NCBI GenBank assembly: GCA_050305935.1 | Contig: JBNLGG010000059.1 | Span: forward strand, 1-25,198 | Reading direction: 5' to 3' | DNA: 25,198 bases | Source: CAJXNP01 sp050305935 | GTDB lineage: Bacteria; Bacteroidota; Bacteroidia; Cytophagales; Cyclobacteriaceae | Shown: positions 1 through 7,124 of the stretch, in pieces | Layout: each line of letters opens with the position of its first letter | How positions within the stretch are numbered: the stretch's first letter is position 1 | Translations under genes and position numbers: made by a program | The notes under the pieces: generated by a model | What the model saw: the letters and a program-made list of their open reading frames with translations, nothing else | Told to the model about the DNA's origin: nothing | Database searches by the model: none

Positions 1-68
1 CTGGTTCGTGTCCTCACGAAACAGCTATCACATGCCATCTTGGCGGAGGTTCGTGGAGACACGAACCA
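1..68. repeat. Dispersed hairpin repeat, copy A (left edge cut by window)
   Basis: The two arms are near-inverted copies: GGTTCGTGTCCTCACGAA at about 3-20 and GGTTCGTGGAGACACGAACC at 48-67. The loop contains ATCACATGCCATCTTG. Copy B at 755-829 has the same arms in the same order and a related loop (ATCACACACCATCTTG). Conservation of the loop as well as the arms marks a true dispersed element rather than a chance palindrome. The copies are in direct orientation about 757 bp apart. The window starts inside or at the edge of copy A, so its left boundary is unknown. Confidence 0.75.
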
Positions 69-74
69 CGGCAC

Positions 75-455
75 GAGAGAATAGACAAAGCAAACCAGGC
101 ATTCCCCGACGCTTTGGTCATAAATTATGAACCCTTAATCGCTATGCTTGAATTGCCTGATGAGAAGGACAAGCATGTGCTTACGGCAGCAATTAAAACA
201 AACGCCAATATTATTGTCACAAACAACCTCAAAGACTTTCCTAATGAGTATTTGGCAAAGTTTGGGTTAAGTGCAAAATGTGCGGTTGATTTTTTAACCG
301 ATGTAATTGATTTAAATAGTGAAGTAGCGGTGGAAGCATTCAGGGAACTCGTGGTAAATAAAGAAAATCCAAATCTGGACGAATATGAAGTATTGGATTT
401 GTTTAGGAAAAATGGATTAACCAATACGGCTGATTATTTACATTCACTGATTTAG
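75..455 (+). pseudogene. 3' remnant of a PIN-domain toxin gene (VapC50-like)
   Basis: The readable product begins at about ERIDKANQAFPDALV and runs to a normal stop. It carries the second half of a PIN-3-type domain: the LPDEKDKHVLTAA segment, with the acidic residues expected around the metal site, and NIIVTNNLKDFP. A helical tail typical of VapC50-like proteins follows (FLTDVIDLN...FRKNGLTNTADYL). In the family these are RNases of type II toxin-antitoxin modules. The N-terminal half, with the first catalytic Asp (the DTNVL-type motif), is missing. Upstream the same frame stays open through hairpin repeat copy A to base 1, but that stretch reads as repeat, not as PIN sequence. A TTG at 114 could initiate a 113-residue product, but it would lack half the active site. 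No antitoxin is visible. I infer a decayed gene truncated by, or rearranged next to, the repeat. Confidence 0.7.
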
Positions 456-474
456 CCTCGTGAATTCCTCCCTC

Positions 475-500
475 CTTGTTGGTCTTTTTCTACCAACAAG
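475..500. other. Hairpin downstream of PIN remnant
   Basis: Perfect 9-bp arms, CTTGTTGGT (475-483) and ACCAACAAG (492-500), with an 8-nt pyrimidine loop. No T tract follows on the plus strand (ACCCC instead), so it is not a textbook intrinsic terminator. It may be a decayed one. Confidence 0.5.
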
Positions 501-640
501 ACCCCATCACATTATCCAGTCACCGGAATGAATGGCGAACAAAAAGGTGTTTTGTGAAGACCAGCCTTCGGCGGGCGGACACAAAACACGGCTTGCGATC
601 AAATCGGGATCGTTAATTTATTGGATTTTCAAAACCTTGC

Positions 641-706
641 TTTTCCTCCGGGCGGAACAAAGCTTTCCTCCGGGCAAACCAAAAGCCTCCTCCGAGCGGA
701 ACTTGC
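641..706. repeat. Degenerate tandem repeat, about 22-bp units
   Basis: Three consecutive related units: 641-663, 664-686 and 687-706. Each contains a TCCTCCGGGC or TCCTCCGAGC core followed by GAAC or AAACC and ends in AAAGC, AAAGC or TTGC. Flanking sequence at 631-640 (ends CTTGC) and 707-728 (ends TAAGC) may be more decayed units. The core is GC-rich compared with the surrounding AT-rich DNA. Confidence 0.55.
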
Positions 707-754
707 TTTTACTTTTTAGGAACTAAGCTTTCTTTTGTGATAGGGGTGCCCTCA

Positions 755-829
755 GCCCTGGTTCGTGTCTTCACGAACCATTCATCACACACCATCTTGA
801 AAGTGGTTCGTGAAGACATGAACCAGGGC
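755..829. repeat. Dispersed hairpin repeat, copy B (26-bp arms)
   Basis: Left arm 755-780 and right arm 804-829 are reverse complements over 26 bp with one mismatch (CACGAACC against CATGAACC). The loop is 23 nt (781-803). Each arm is itself nearly self-complementary (GGTTCGTG TCTT CACGAACC), so a cruciform or double-hairpin fold is also possible. The loop resembles that of copy A at 1-68, which shows a dispersed element. No transposase is present in the window. Confidence 0.85.
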
Positions 830-912
830 AGCGGATAAGAGAGCTGCAACATCGTAGAGGTGTTTTCTAGCTAATCCCCGGAAAAACACAGTAAATGAGA
901 AAGGGACAAAAC

Positions 913-944
913 AAAAAAAGGAGCCCGAATTGAGCTCCTTTTTT
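913..944 (-). terminator. Intrinsic terminator of tRNA-Glu
   Basis: Read on the minus strand, GGAGC and GCTCC arms enclose a short loop and are followed by seven T, starting just 3' of the tRNA. The flanking A and T runs make the element nearly symmetrical, so it could stop transcription from both sides. Confidence 0.8.
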
Positions 945-945
945 G

Positions 946-1017
946 TAGTCCGTAGGGGAATCGAACCCCTGCTACCAGGATGAAAACCTGGCGTCCTAAC
1001 CCCTAGACGAACGGACC
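946..1017 (-). tRNA. tRNA-Glu (anticodon TTC)
   Basis: The minus strand folds into a complete cloverleaf of 72 nt. The acceptor GGTCCGT pairs with ACGGACT (one terminal G-T wobble), with discriminator A. The anticodon stem CCAGG/CCTGG encloses loop TTTTCAT, giving anticodon TTC. The T arm is AGGGG TTCGATT CCCCT. The 3' CCA is not encoded. The gene stands alone, with its own promoter at 1035-1065 and a terminator at 913-944. Confidence 0.97.
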
Positions 1018-1034
1018 ATCTCTGAATTGGAGTG

Positions 1035-1065
1035 CAAATATAGATTTCCAAAAATTAATTGCAAA
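1035..1065 (-). promoter_or_regulatory. Bacteroidota-type promoter of tRNA-Glu
   Basis: The minus strand reads TTTG (1062-1065), a 19-nt spacer, then TATATTTG (1035-1042). This is an exact match to the Bacteroidota -33 TTTG / -7 TAnnTTTG consensus. The -7 box ends about 17 nt upstream of the mature tRNA 5' end, which implies a leader of roughly ten bases. Confidence 0.8.
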
Positions 1066-1117
1066 CAGTCGGCATATATTTTTTTGAAAAAATTTATTCT
1101 ACCCCCTTTTAAAATAC

Positions 1118-1131
1118 CTGATAATAATCAG
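1118..1131. promoter_or_regulatory. Fnr-like palindrome upstream of gap
   Basis: CTGAT AATA ATCAG is a perfect inverted repeat with the TGAT-N4-ATCA geometry of Fnr-family boxes. Its centre lies about 32 bp upstream of the centre of the -7 box at 1153-1160, so roughly 40 bp before the predicted transcription start. That is where class II activators of the Crp/Fnr family bind. A short AT-rich palindrome can arise by chance, so confidence is moderate to low. Confidence 0.35.
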
Positions 1132-1152
1132 CAATTTTTAATATATGATTTG

Positions 1153-1160
1153 TACTTTTG
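1153..1160 (+). promoter_or_regulatory. -7 box of the gap promoter
   Basis: TACTTTTG fits the TAnnTTTG consensus exactly and lies 38 bp before the GAPDH start codon. No good TTTG is seen at the expected -33 distance. A weak -33 would fit an activated promoter. Confidence 0.65.
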
Positions 1161-1198
1161 TGGCCGGTTAAATTGTTTCACAAAAACCTATTATCTCA

Positions 1199-2200
<1,002 letters not shown>

Positions 2201-2226
2201 TTCTTTTTCACATAGATATTTTATGG

Positions 2227-2256
2227 AAGCCACTCTTTTGAGTGGCTTTCTTTTTT
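2227..2256 (+). terminator. Intrinsic terminator of gap
   Basis: Arms AAGCCACT (2227-2234) and AGTGGCTT (2241-2248) enclose a 6-nt loop and are followed by TCTTTTTT. The element starts 27 bp after the gap stop codon. Confidence 0.85.
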
Positions 2257-2282
2257 GTCCCCCACCCTGTTCATTTATTGCT

Positions 2283-2311
2283 TTTGTCTTTCGTGAAATC
2301 GACTAAATTTG
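2283..2311 (+). promoter_or_regulatory. Promoter of the plsC-like gene
   Basis: TTTG (2283-2286), a 17-nt spacer and TAAATTTG (2304-2311) match the Bacteroidota consensus. The start codon follows 19 bp after the -7 box, so the leader is very short. Confidence 0.7.
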
Positions 2312-2330
2312 CGGTTTCTATTTTAGCACA

Positions 2331-3062
2331 ATGAAGAAACTGCTGATCATTCTTTACCAGCCCTACAAGTGGCTGATCTTTTTTCCATTTTTAGGCATCA
2401 ATACCCTCATTTTTGGTATCCTGGCGATTTTATTCTCACTGATCTTTGGTCAAAAGGTTGGGAGCTTTGTAGGGGGCGTACTGTGGAGCAGGTTAAATGG
2501 ATTCCTGACGCCAATGTTTGTCTCCAAAACCGGCCAGGAAAACATCGATAAAAACCAATCCTACGTCATCGTAGCCAATCACATCAGCGCCTATGACATT
2601 TTCCTTGCATACGGTTGGCTCGGCATTGACTTCAAATGGGTGATGAAAAAAGAGCTGCGAAAGATCCCCGGATTGGGATTTGGCAGTGAGGCCGTAGGCC
2701 ACATATTTATTGACCGGTCCAGCTCAAAAGCCGCATTGGAAACCATCGAAAAAGCAAAGGAAAGAATCAAAGGAGGCACTTCGGTTTTATTTTTCCCGGA
2801 GGGCACCCGGAGTAAAACCGGTGAGCTGGGCAGGTTTAAAAAAGGGGCATTTAATTTCGCTTTCGATCTGAATCTCCCTATTCTTCCCGTAACAATCCTT
2901 GGCACGAATAAGATCATGCCCTCGGGCACATTTAATTTATTACCGGGAAAAGCCAGGCTGGTGATCCACCCTCCTATTGACATTTCTAATTATTCACCGG
3001 AAGATATGGGGAAATTAATGGACAACACCAAGGATGTTATTGCATCTGCATTGGATAAATAA
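2331..3062 (+). CDS. 1-acyl-sn-glycerol-3-phosphate acyltransferase (PlsC family)
   Basis: Enzymes of this family acylate lysophosphatidic acid to phosphatidic acid at the inner face of the cytoplasmic membrane during phospholipid synthesis. The 243-residue protein has a hydrophobic N-terminal segment (about 14-50). The catalytic motif NHISAYD follows (His84, Asp89). The second motif is near residue 128 (FIDRS), and FPEGTRS is at 155-161. This order and spacing are diagnostic of the LPLAT/PlsC fold. The ATG at 2331 follows a consensus promoter with a short leader. The gene stands alone between gap and the MATE gene. A paralogue acting on another acceptor, such as a lipid-tail acyltransferase, cannot be excluded. 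Confidence 0.9.
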   Translation: MKKLLIILYQPYKWLIFFPFLGINTLIFGILAILFSLIFGQKVGSFVGGVLWSRLNGFLTPMFVSKTGQENIDKNQSYVIVANHISAYDIFLAYGWLGIDFKWVMKKELRKIPGLGFGSEAVGHIFIDRSSSKAALETIEKAKERIKGGTSVLFFPEGTRSKTGELGRFKKGAFNFAFDLNLPILPVTILGTNKIMPSGTFNLLPGKARLVIHPPIDISNYSPEDMGKLMDNTKDVIASALDK

Positions 3063-3178
3063 AAAGTTTTTTCATTTTATTGAACCTAAAAATATTCACC
3101 CCGTAAGCTAGAGAAATGTAAAAGGAAATATGTTAACCTCCACCATCCATATCAACCGAACCGCAATTGTGTTCGTCC

Positions 3179-3216
3179 CTTCCTTTTCATAAGTGATCCA
3201 CTCACTTTTCAGGAAG
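3179..3216 (+). other. Imperfect hairpin in the leader region of the MATE gene
   Basis: CTTCCT (3179-3184) pairs with AGGAAG (3211-3216), and AAGTGA (3191-3196) with TCACTT (3202-3207), around a 5-nt loop and an asymmetric internal loop. It ends 45 bp before the MATE start. No known riboswitch class is recognised. It could be a leader structure, or a terminator relic of the upstream gene without a T tract. Confidence 0.35.
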
Positions 3217-3261
3217 CAAAACAGTTCAGTTTAAATCAACTTTTACTTTACTTTTACAATC

Positions 3262-4713
3262 ATGGATGGGAAAAATCTCGCTACTAAAAATATACATTTA
3301 AAAAATTCTAAGACCCTATCTCAACATCTCAGACTTTTATGGAGAGACATAAGAGATTCTATTTCCGGTAAAGAACGGGATTATACCAGCGGCAGTATAA
3401 ATCGTGCTATCGTGCTCTTGTCAATACCAATGGTGTTGGAAGTTGCCCTGGAATCTGTATTCGGGTTGGTGGATATTTATTTCGTGTCAAAAATCAATTC
3501 TACCGCCATTGCCACCGTGGGCATTACGGAGTCTTTAATTACGATAGTCTACGCCATAGGAATTGGTACGAGTATGGCGACTACGGCTTTGATATCCCGG
3601 AGGACGGGAGAGAAAAATCCTGAAGGCGCTTCTTCAGCGGCCATGCAGTCAATCGTTCTGGCCGTCATTGTCTCATTGATTTTGGCAATACCCGGCATAT
3701 TCTTTTCGAAAGAACTGCTCAAGCTCATGGGAGCTACAAATGCGATCGTAAATGAATACAGTATATACACCTCGCTGATTATCGGTGGAAATATAGTGGT
3801 GATGCTATTGTTTGTGATCAATGCGATTTTCAGAAGTGCGGGCGATGCGGCCTTGTCGATGAAAATATTATGGACAGCCAATCTGGTCAATATCGCACTT
3901 GACCCAATTTTAATCTTTGGCCTTGGGCCAATACCTGCTTTAGGTATCAAGGGTGCGGCAATAGCTTCTTTAACCGGGCGCGGTTTTGCAGTGCTCATAC
4001 AATTTTACCTACTATATAAAGGTGTGGGCAGGACAAAAATACGTCGCAGGCATATAAAGATTGAGCCGAAGGTGCTGTTGCAAATTATGAAGCTTTCGCT
4101 TGGCGGAGTGGGTCAATATTTAATTGCCACTGCTTCATGGGTGGTTTTGATGAGACTTATGAACCAGTTTGGGGATCAAGTCGTCGCAGGTTATACCATT
4201 GCCATCAGGCTGTTCATGTTTACACTATTGCCTAGCTGGGGTATGAGTAATGCTGCTGCCACATTGGTCGGTCAGAATCTGGGAGCTAAAAAACCTGATC
4301 GCGCGGAATATTCAATTGTACGAACAGCTATATTTAATTCCATGCTGATGATCTTCTTCGCCGTTTTGTTCATCAGTTCTGGGGAATATTTTGTCAGGTT
4401 GTTTTCCAATGAGTCAGACGTGGTGGGTACCGGTAAAATAGCTTTACAAACTATCAGTTATGGCTATTTGTTTTACGGTTTGGGGATGATCATGCCGCAA
4501 TCGTTTAACGGTGCTGGTGATACTACGACTCCGACCTGGATCAATTTTATAAGCTACTGGTTAGTGCAGATCCCGATTGCCTATTTCCTGGCCGTAAAAT
4601 TGGAAATGAGAGAAACAGGCGTTTTTTGGGCCATTATAGTCGCTGAGTCGCTGATGGCCACTTTAAGCGTTATTCTATTCAAAAAAGGCAAATGGAAGCT
4701 GATGGAGGTATAA
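3262..4713 (+). CDS. MATE family efflux transporter
   Basis: A 483-residue polytopic membrane protein of the multidrug and toxic compound extrusion family, which exports cationic or other compounds in exchange for sodium ions or protons. A polar extension of about 45 residues precedes the first MATE segment (SINRAIVLLSIPMVLEVALESVFGLVDIYF, in part). Then follow about twelve hydrophobic helices in two similar halves, and the second half repeats the pattern (KLSLGGVGQYLIATASW...). The stretch NAAATLVGQNLGAKKPDRAE is characteristic of the family's second repeat. Substrate cannot be inferred. The upstream gap of about 200 bp has no exact TAnnTTTG box but holds a hairpin. Glutamate dehydrogenase follows 69 bp downstream. 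Confidence 0.92.
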   Translation: MDGKNLATKNIHLKNSKTLSQHLRLLWRDIRDSISGKERDYTSGSINRAIVLLSIPMVLEVALESVFGLVDIYFVSKINSTAIATVGITESLITIVYAIGIGTSMATTALISRRTGEKNPEGASSAAMQSIVLAVIVSLILAIPGIFFSKELLKLMGATNAIVNEYSIYTSLIIGGNIVVMLLFVINAIFRSAGDAALSMKILWTANLVNIALDPILIFGLGPIPALGIKGAAIASLTGRGFAVLIQFYLLYKGVGRTKIRRRHIKIEPKVLLQIMKLSLGGVGQYLIATASWVVLMRLMNQFGDQVVAGYTIAIRLFMFTLLPSWGMSNAAATLVGQNLGAKKPDRAEYSIVRTAIFNSMLMIFFAVLFISSGEYFVRLFSNESDVVGTGKIALQTISYGYLFYGLGMIMPQSFNGAGDTTTPTWINFISYWLVQIPIAYFLAVKLEMRETGVFWAIIVAESLMATLSVILFKKGKWKLMEV

Positions 4714-4726
4714 TCAGCAGTCATAA

Positions 4727-4778
4727 GTTGGAAATCGATGGAATTTTACTCATTTTGATGTAAACATTGATTTCCAAC
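4727..4778 (+). promoter_or_regulatory. 14-bp inverted repeat abutting the glutamate dehydrogenase start
   Basis: Left arm GTTGGAAATCGATG (4727-4740) and right arm CATTGATTTCCAAC (4765-4778) are complementary over 14 positions with one G-T pair and a 24-nt loop. The right arm ends 4 bp before the ATG at 4783. In mRNA the hairpin would enclose the region next to the initiation site. In DNA it could be an operator for a dimeric regulator. No T tract follows, so it is not a standard terminator for the MATE gene. Confidence 0.6.
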
Positions 4779-4782
4779 CATT

Positions 4783-6024
4783 ATGCTAGAAGAAAGTCGC
4801 TATTACTTCAAAAAGGCGGCCGAAGTCCTTGATCTGGGCGAACGAGCCAAACGAATTCTCCACACCCCCTACCGTATTGTAAAAGTTGAGATTGTATCCG
4901 AAAGCAGAAACGGCGAAATGCTCCAGCACATTGGATACAGGGTACAACATGACAATTCCCGGGGACCAATGAAAGGCGGCCTGCGATATCACCCGACGGT
5001 TGATGAAGATGATGCGGTGGCATTGGCATCCCTGATGACCTGGAAGACAGCCATTGTCGATATTCCCTATGGAGGAGCCAAAGGGGGAATTAATTGTAAT
5101 CCGGAAGAGCTCAATGAAAAAGAGCTGGATGAAATCACCCGCGTCTTTGTCAGCCATATTAAAGAAGTCATTGGGCCGAACCTCGACATTCCCGCCCCTG
5201 ATGTAAATACCAATTCAAAAATCATGGGCTGGATCATGGATGAATACTCCAAATATTACGGCTTCTCTCCTGCCGTGGTGACAGGAAAACCTCTGCACCT
5301 GTTTGGATCAGAAGGAAGGGCGGAAGCCACCGGGCTCGGAGTAACATTTGCACTGGAGCATGCCTTAAAAGACATGAACATGTCTTTTAAAGGATTAAAA
5401 GTTTCTATTCAAGGCTTCGGGAACGTGGGTAGCAATGCCGCAAAATTTATAGTGGAACGGGGCGGCAAGATAGTAGCGGTAGGTGACCACAAAGGAGGTG
5501 TGTCAAATGCAAATGGGCTGAATGTTAATGAATTGATCGACTGGGTAAATGAACACCGAACAGTAGCCGGATTTACCGGAGGAGATGCATTCAAAAGTGA
5601 AGAAGTACTTACCTGGGATTGTGATGTGTTGATCCCGGCAGCTTTGGGCGGTGTGCTCCACAAAGAAAATGCTCATGATGTTAAGGCTAGAATTATTGTG
5701 GAAGGAGCCAATGGCCCTACCACCCCGGAAGCTGATGAAATTTTTAATAAAAAGGGTATTCTGGTAATCCCCGATGTGTATGCTAACGCGGGCGGGGTAA
5801 CGGTAAGTTACTTTGAATGGGCGCAAAACATCCAACAATTCAAATGGGAACTAGAAAGAATCAACAACGAACTTTACAAGATCATGTCAAAGTCGTACGA
5901 AGACCTCAAGCAGACGGCAAAAAGCAAGAATGTCAATATGAGAACAGCTGCATTTGTTTTGGGGATTGGAAGGGTTGCCAAGGCTACACTCGCCAGGACG
6001 CATTTTGATATTGACAAGTTCTAA
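4783..6024 (+). CDS. Glu/Leu/Phe/Val family dehydrogenase (glutamate dehydrogenase)
   Basis: This cytoplasmic enzyme is predicted to interconvert glutamate and 2-oxoglutarate plus ammonia. The 413 residues match the hexameric bacterial GDH length. The substrate-binding and catalytic lysines are visible as GPMKGG (Lys64), TWK (Lys88) and PYGGAKGG (Lys100, the catalytic position). The proton-transfer Asp is in DIPAPDV (Asp140). The dinucleotide motif GFGNVG is at 211-216, and the acidic Asp235 after the next beta strand favours NAD over NADP. Leucine or valine dehydrogenases share this fold, but the length and the GPMKGG region fit GDH better. A strong inverted repeat overlaps the leader. The next gene, the Crp/Fnr regulator, is convergent, 72 bp away, with no clear terminator between them. 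Confidence 0.93.
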   Translation: MLEESRYYFKKAAEVLDLGERAKRILHTPYRIVKVEIVSESRNGEMLQHIGYRVQHDNSRGPMKGGLRYHPTVDEDDAVALASLMTWKTAIVDIPYGGAKGGINCNPEELNEKELDEITRVFVSHIKEVIGPNLDIPAPDVNTNSKIMGWIMDEYSKYYGFSPAVVTGKPLHLFGSEGRAEATGLGVTFALEHALKDMNMSFKGLKVSIQGFGNVGSNAAKFIVERGGKIVAVGDHKGGVSNANGLNVNELIDWVNEHRTVAGFTGGDAFKSEEVLTWDCDVLIPAALGGVLHKENAHDVKARIIVEGANGPTTPEADEIFNKKGILVIPDVYANAGGVTVSYFEWAQNIQQFKWELERINNELYKIMSKSYEDLKQTAKSKNVNMRTAAFVLGIGRVAKATLARTHFDIDKF

Positions 6025-6096
6025 GCATTCTAACCTTTTTTAATACAAATAAAATTTTATTCTCATTGAAATTATTAAGAATTAAGGCTAACAGAT

Positions 6097-6792
6097 TTAA
6101 CCATTTCTCCATATTCTGTTTAACGCTTCATAATTTGTGATTTGTATTTGATGGTCTGTCATATTCAAAACTCCATCTTTTTTAAATTCCGAAAGAACGC
6201 GAATAACATTCTCCGTTGACATGTCAATTAACTCTCCAATTTCTCGTCTTGTTAAGGGAAGAAAAAAAGTGGTATTCAAAAATACCTCTTCAGACAGAAG
6301 TTTCAATAAATAAGCAACTCTCCCTCGCAATTGTTTTGAGCAAATATTTACCCGGTTATAAATAATTTCATCCGTTACACGACTAACTTTTGATAAAACA
6401 TCTAAAGCAAACTCGCCGTTTGATGACACAAATCTTCTAATAAGGTCAATGTCAATAAAACAAAAATCAGATTCCGAAAGTGTAGTAATCGTGTATTGAT
6501 AATTTTTATTTGAAAACATTGTTAGAAATCCAAAAAATGACTTTGTTTTTGCAACACTGACGATATGGTCCTTATTATCATTGGTTCTTTTTGACAATTT
6601 GACAAGGCCGCTCTTTAAATAAAAAAAATTCCTGATAATTTGACCTTCCGAAATAACTTTTTCCCCTTTTTTAAACTTTAATTCAATTTTTGAATTCTCC
6701 AGCTGTTCAAATTCACAATTGGATAATTTGTTAAATAATAATGATCTGAATATACAATCCCGACAGGAAGTAGACGCAAGTTGCTGTGGCAT
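6097..6792 (-). CDS. Crp/Fnr-family transcriptional regulator
   Basis: A 231-residue DNA-binding protein. The N-terminal half is a cyclic-nucleotide-binding-like beta roll (about 25-115, with KKGEKVISEGQ and FFYLKSGLVKL). A long dimer helix follows, then a winged HTH (about 176-215, LTRREIGELIDMSTENVIRVLSEF). In the recognition helix Glu194 and Arg198 are conserved with Crp and Fnr, but the residue equivalent to Fnr Ser212 is Ile197. Five cysteines are present: 10, 13, 26, 111 and 151. The CxxC near the N terminus recalls the Fe-S-ligating region of Fnr, although the spacing differs. The gene is divergent from the multicopper oxidase, with a palindromic Fnr-like box between them, so control of itself and of the oxidase is a reasonable inference. 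The effector is unknown. Confidence 0.92.
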   Translation of the reverse strand: MPQQLASTSCRDCIFRSLLFNKLSNCEFEQLENSKIELKFKKGEKVISEGQIIRNFFYLKSGLVKLSKRTNDNKDHIVSVAKTKSFFGFLTMFSNKNYQYTITTLSESDFCFIDIDLIRRFVSSNGEFALDVLSKVSRVTDEIIYNRVNICSKQLRGRVAYLLKLLSEEVFLNTTFFLPLTRREIGELIDMSTENVIRVLSEFKKDGVLNMTDHQIQITNYEALNRIWRNG

Positions 6793-7124
6793 TTAAGAAT
6801 ATAGAAAAATTTGAGTTAACAATTATTGTAATTAAATAAAAACTTTTTTTTCGTTTCTATTGATCTAATTTTTTAACGCAAAATTGTATAACATTTTCTT
6901 CCATAATTAACAATTTTGATCACTCTTACTCATGCTCAAATTATGATACATATCATAATCAATAATTTGCCCTGTACATGCACTTTTTGATAAATTATAG
7001 ATGGTTTTAAATATCAAAACCTACCACAATTTTTAGCACCCAGGTCTGTTCATAAATCCATCGAACGACGCAAAAACCGTAAAAAGGGGATTACTACAAA
7101 TTATCAAACATAAACCATTATTTT
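6793..7124. other. Divergent regulatory region between Crp/Fnr regulator and copper oxidase
   Basis: A very AT-rich 332-bp gap with no gene seen. It contains the Fnr-like palindrome at 6940-6959 and a smaller inverted repeat at 7003-7021 (GGTTTT and AAAACC around 7 nt). No exact TAnnTTTG box is found for either divergent gene, which may point to activator-dependent promoters. Confidence 0.6.
6940..6959. promoter_or_regulatory. Fnr/Crp-type operator palindrome
   Basis: ATTATGATA CA TATCATAAT is a perfect 20-bp palindrome with 9-bp arms and a 2-bp centre. Read as half-sites it is ATGAT-N4-ATCAT, the geometry of Fnr-family boxes (TTGAT-N4-ATCAA). It lies about 150 bp before the start of the Crp/Fnr gene (minus) and 165 bp before the oxidase (plus), so it could serve both. 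Binding by the neighbouring regulator is inferred from position only. Confidence 0.65.

Larger units (their letters stand above)
456..945. other. Gene-poor stretch between PIN remnant and tRNA-Glu
   Basis: About 490 bp with no convincing gene. It holds the hairpin at 475-500, a GC-rich patch at 567-598 (CCTTCGGCGGGCGG), the degenerate tandem array at 641-706, hairpin repeat copy B at 755-829 and the tRNA terminator at 913-944. A 64-codon open frame (532-726) reads straight through the tandem repeats and has no family signature, so I do not call it a gene. Confidence 0.7.

Noticed and set aside
532..726. 64-codon open frame
   Set aside because: It reads through the degenerate tandem repeats, is low in information and resembles no family.
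1..829. CRISPR-like array
   Set aside because: Only two copies of the hairpin repeat, about 750 bp apart, with a gene remnant between; no regular spacers and no cas genes.
785..1051. 88-codon minus-strand frame
   Set aside because: It runs across the tRNA-Glu gene and hairpin repeat copy B; its sequence is explained by those features.
3549..3998. 149-codon minus-strand frame
   Set aside because: Antisense shadow of the MATE gene; the sense frame has clear family motifs.
6961..6990. Copper-responsive (CueR-like) operator before the oxidase
   Set aside because: TGTACATGCAC is only partly symmetrical and does not match the CueR pattern; the Fnr-like palindrome is far stronger.
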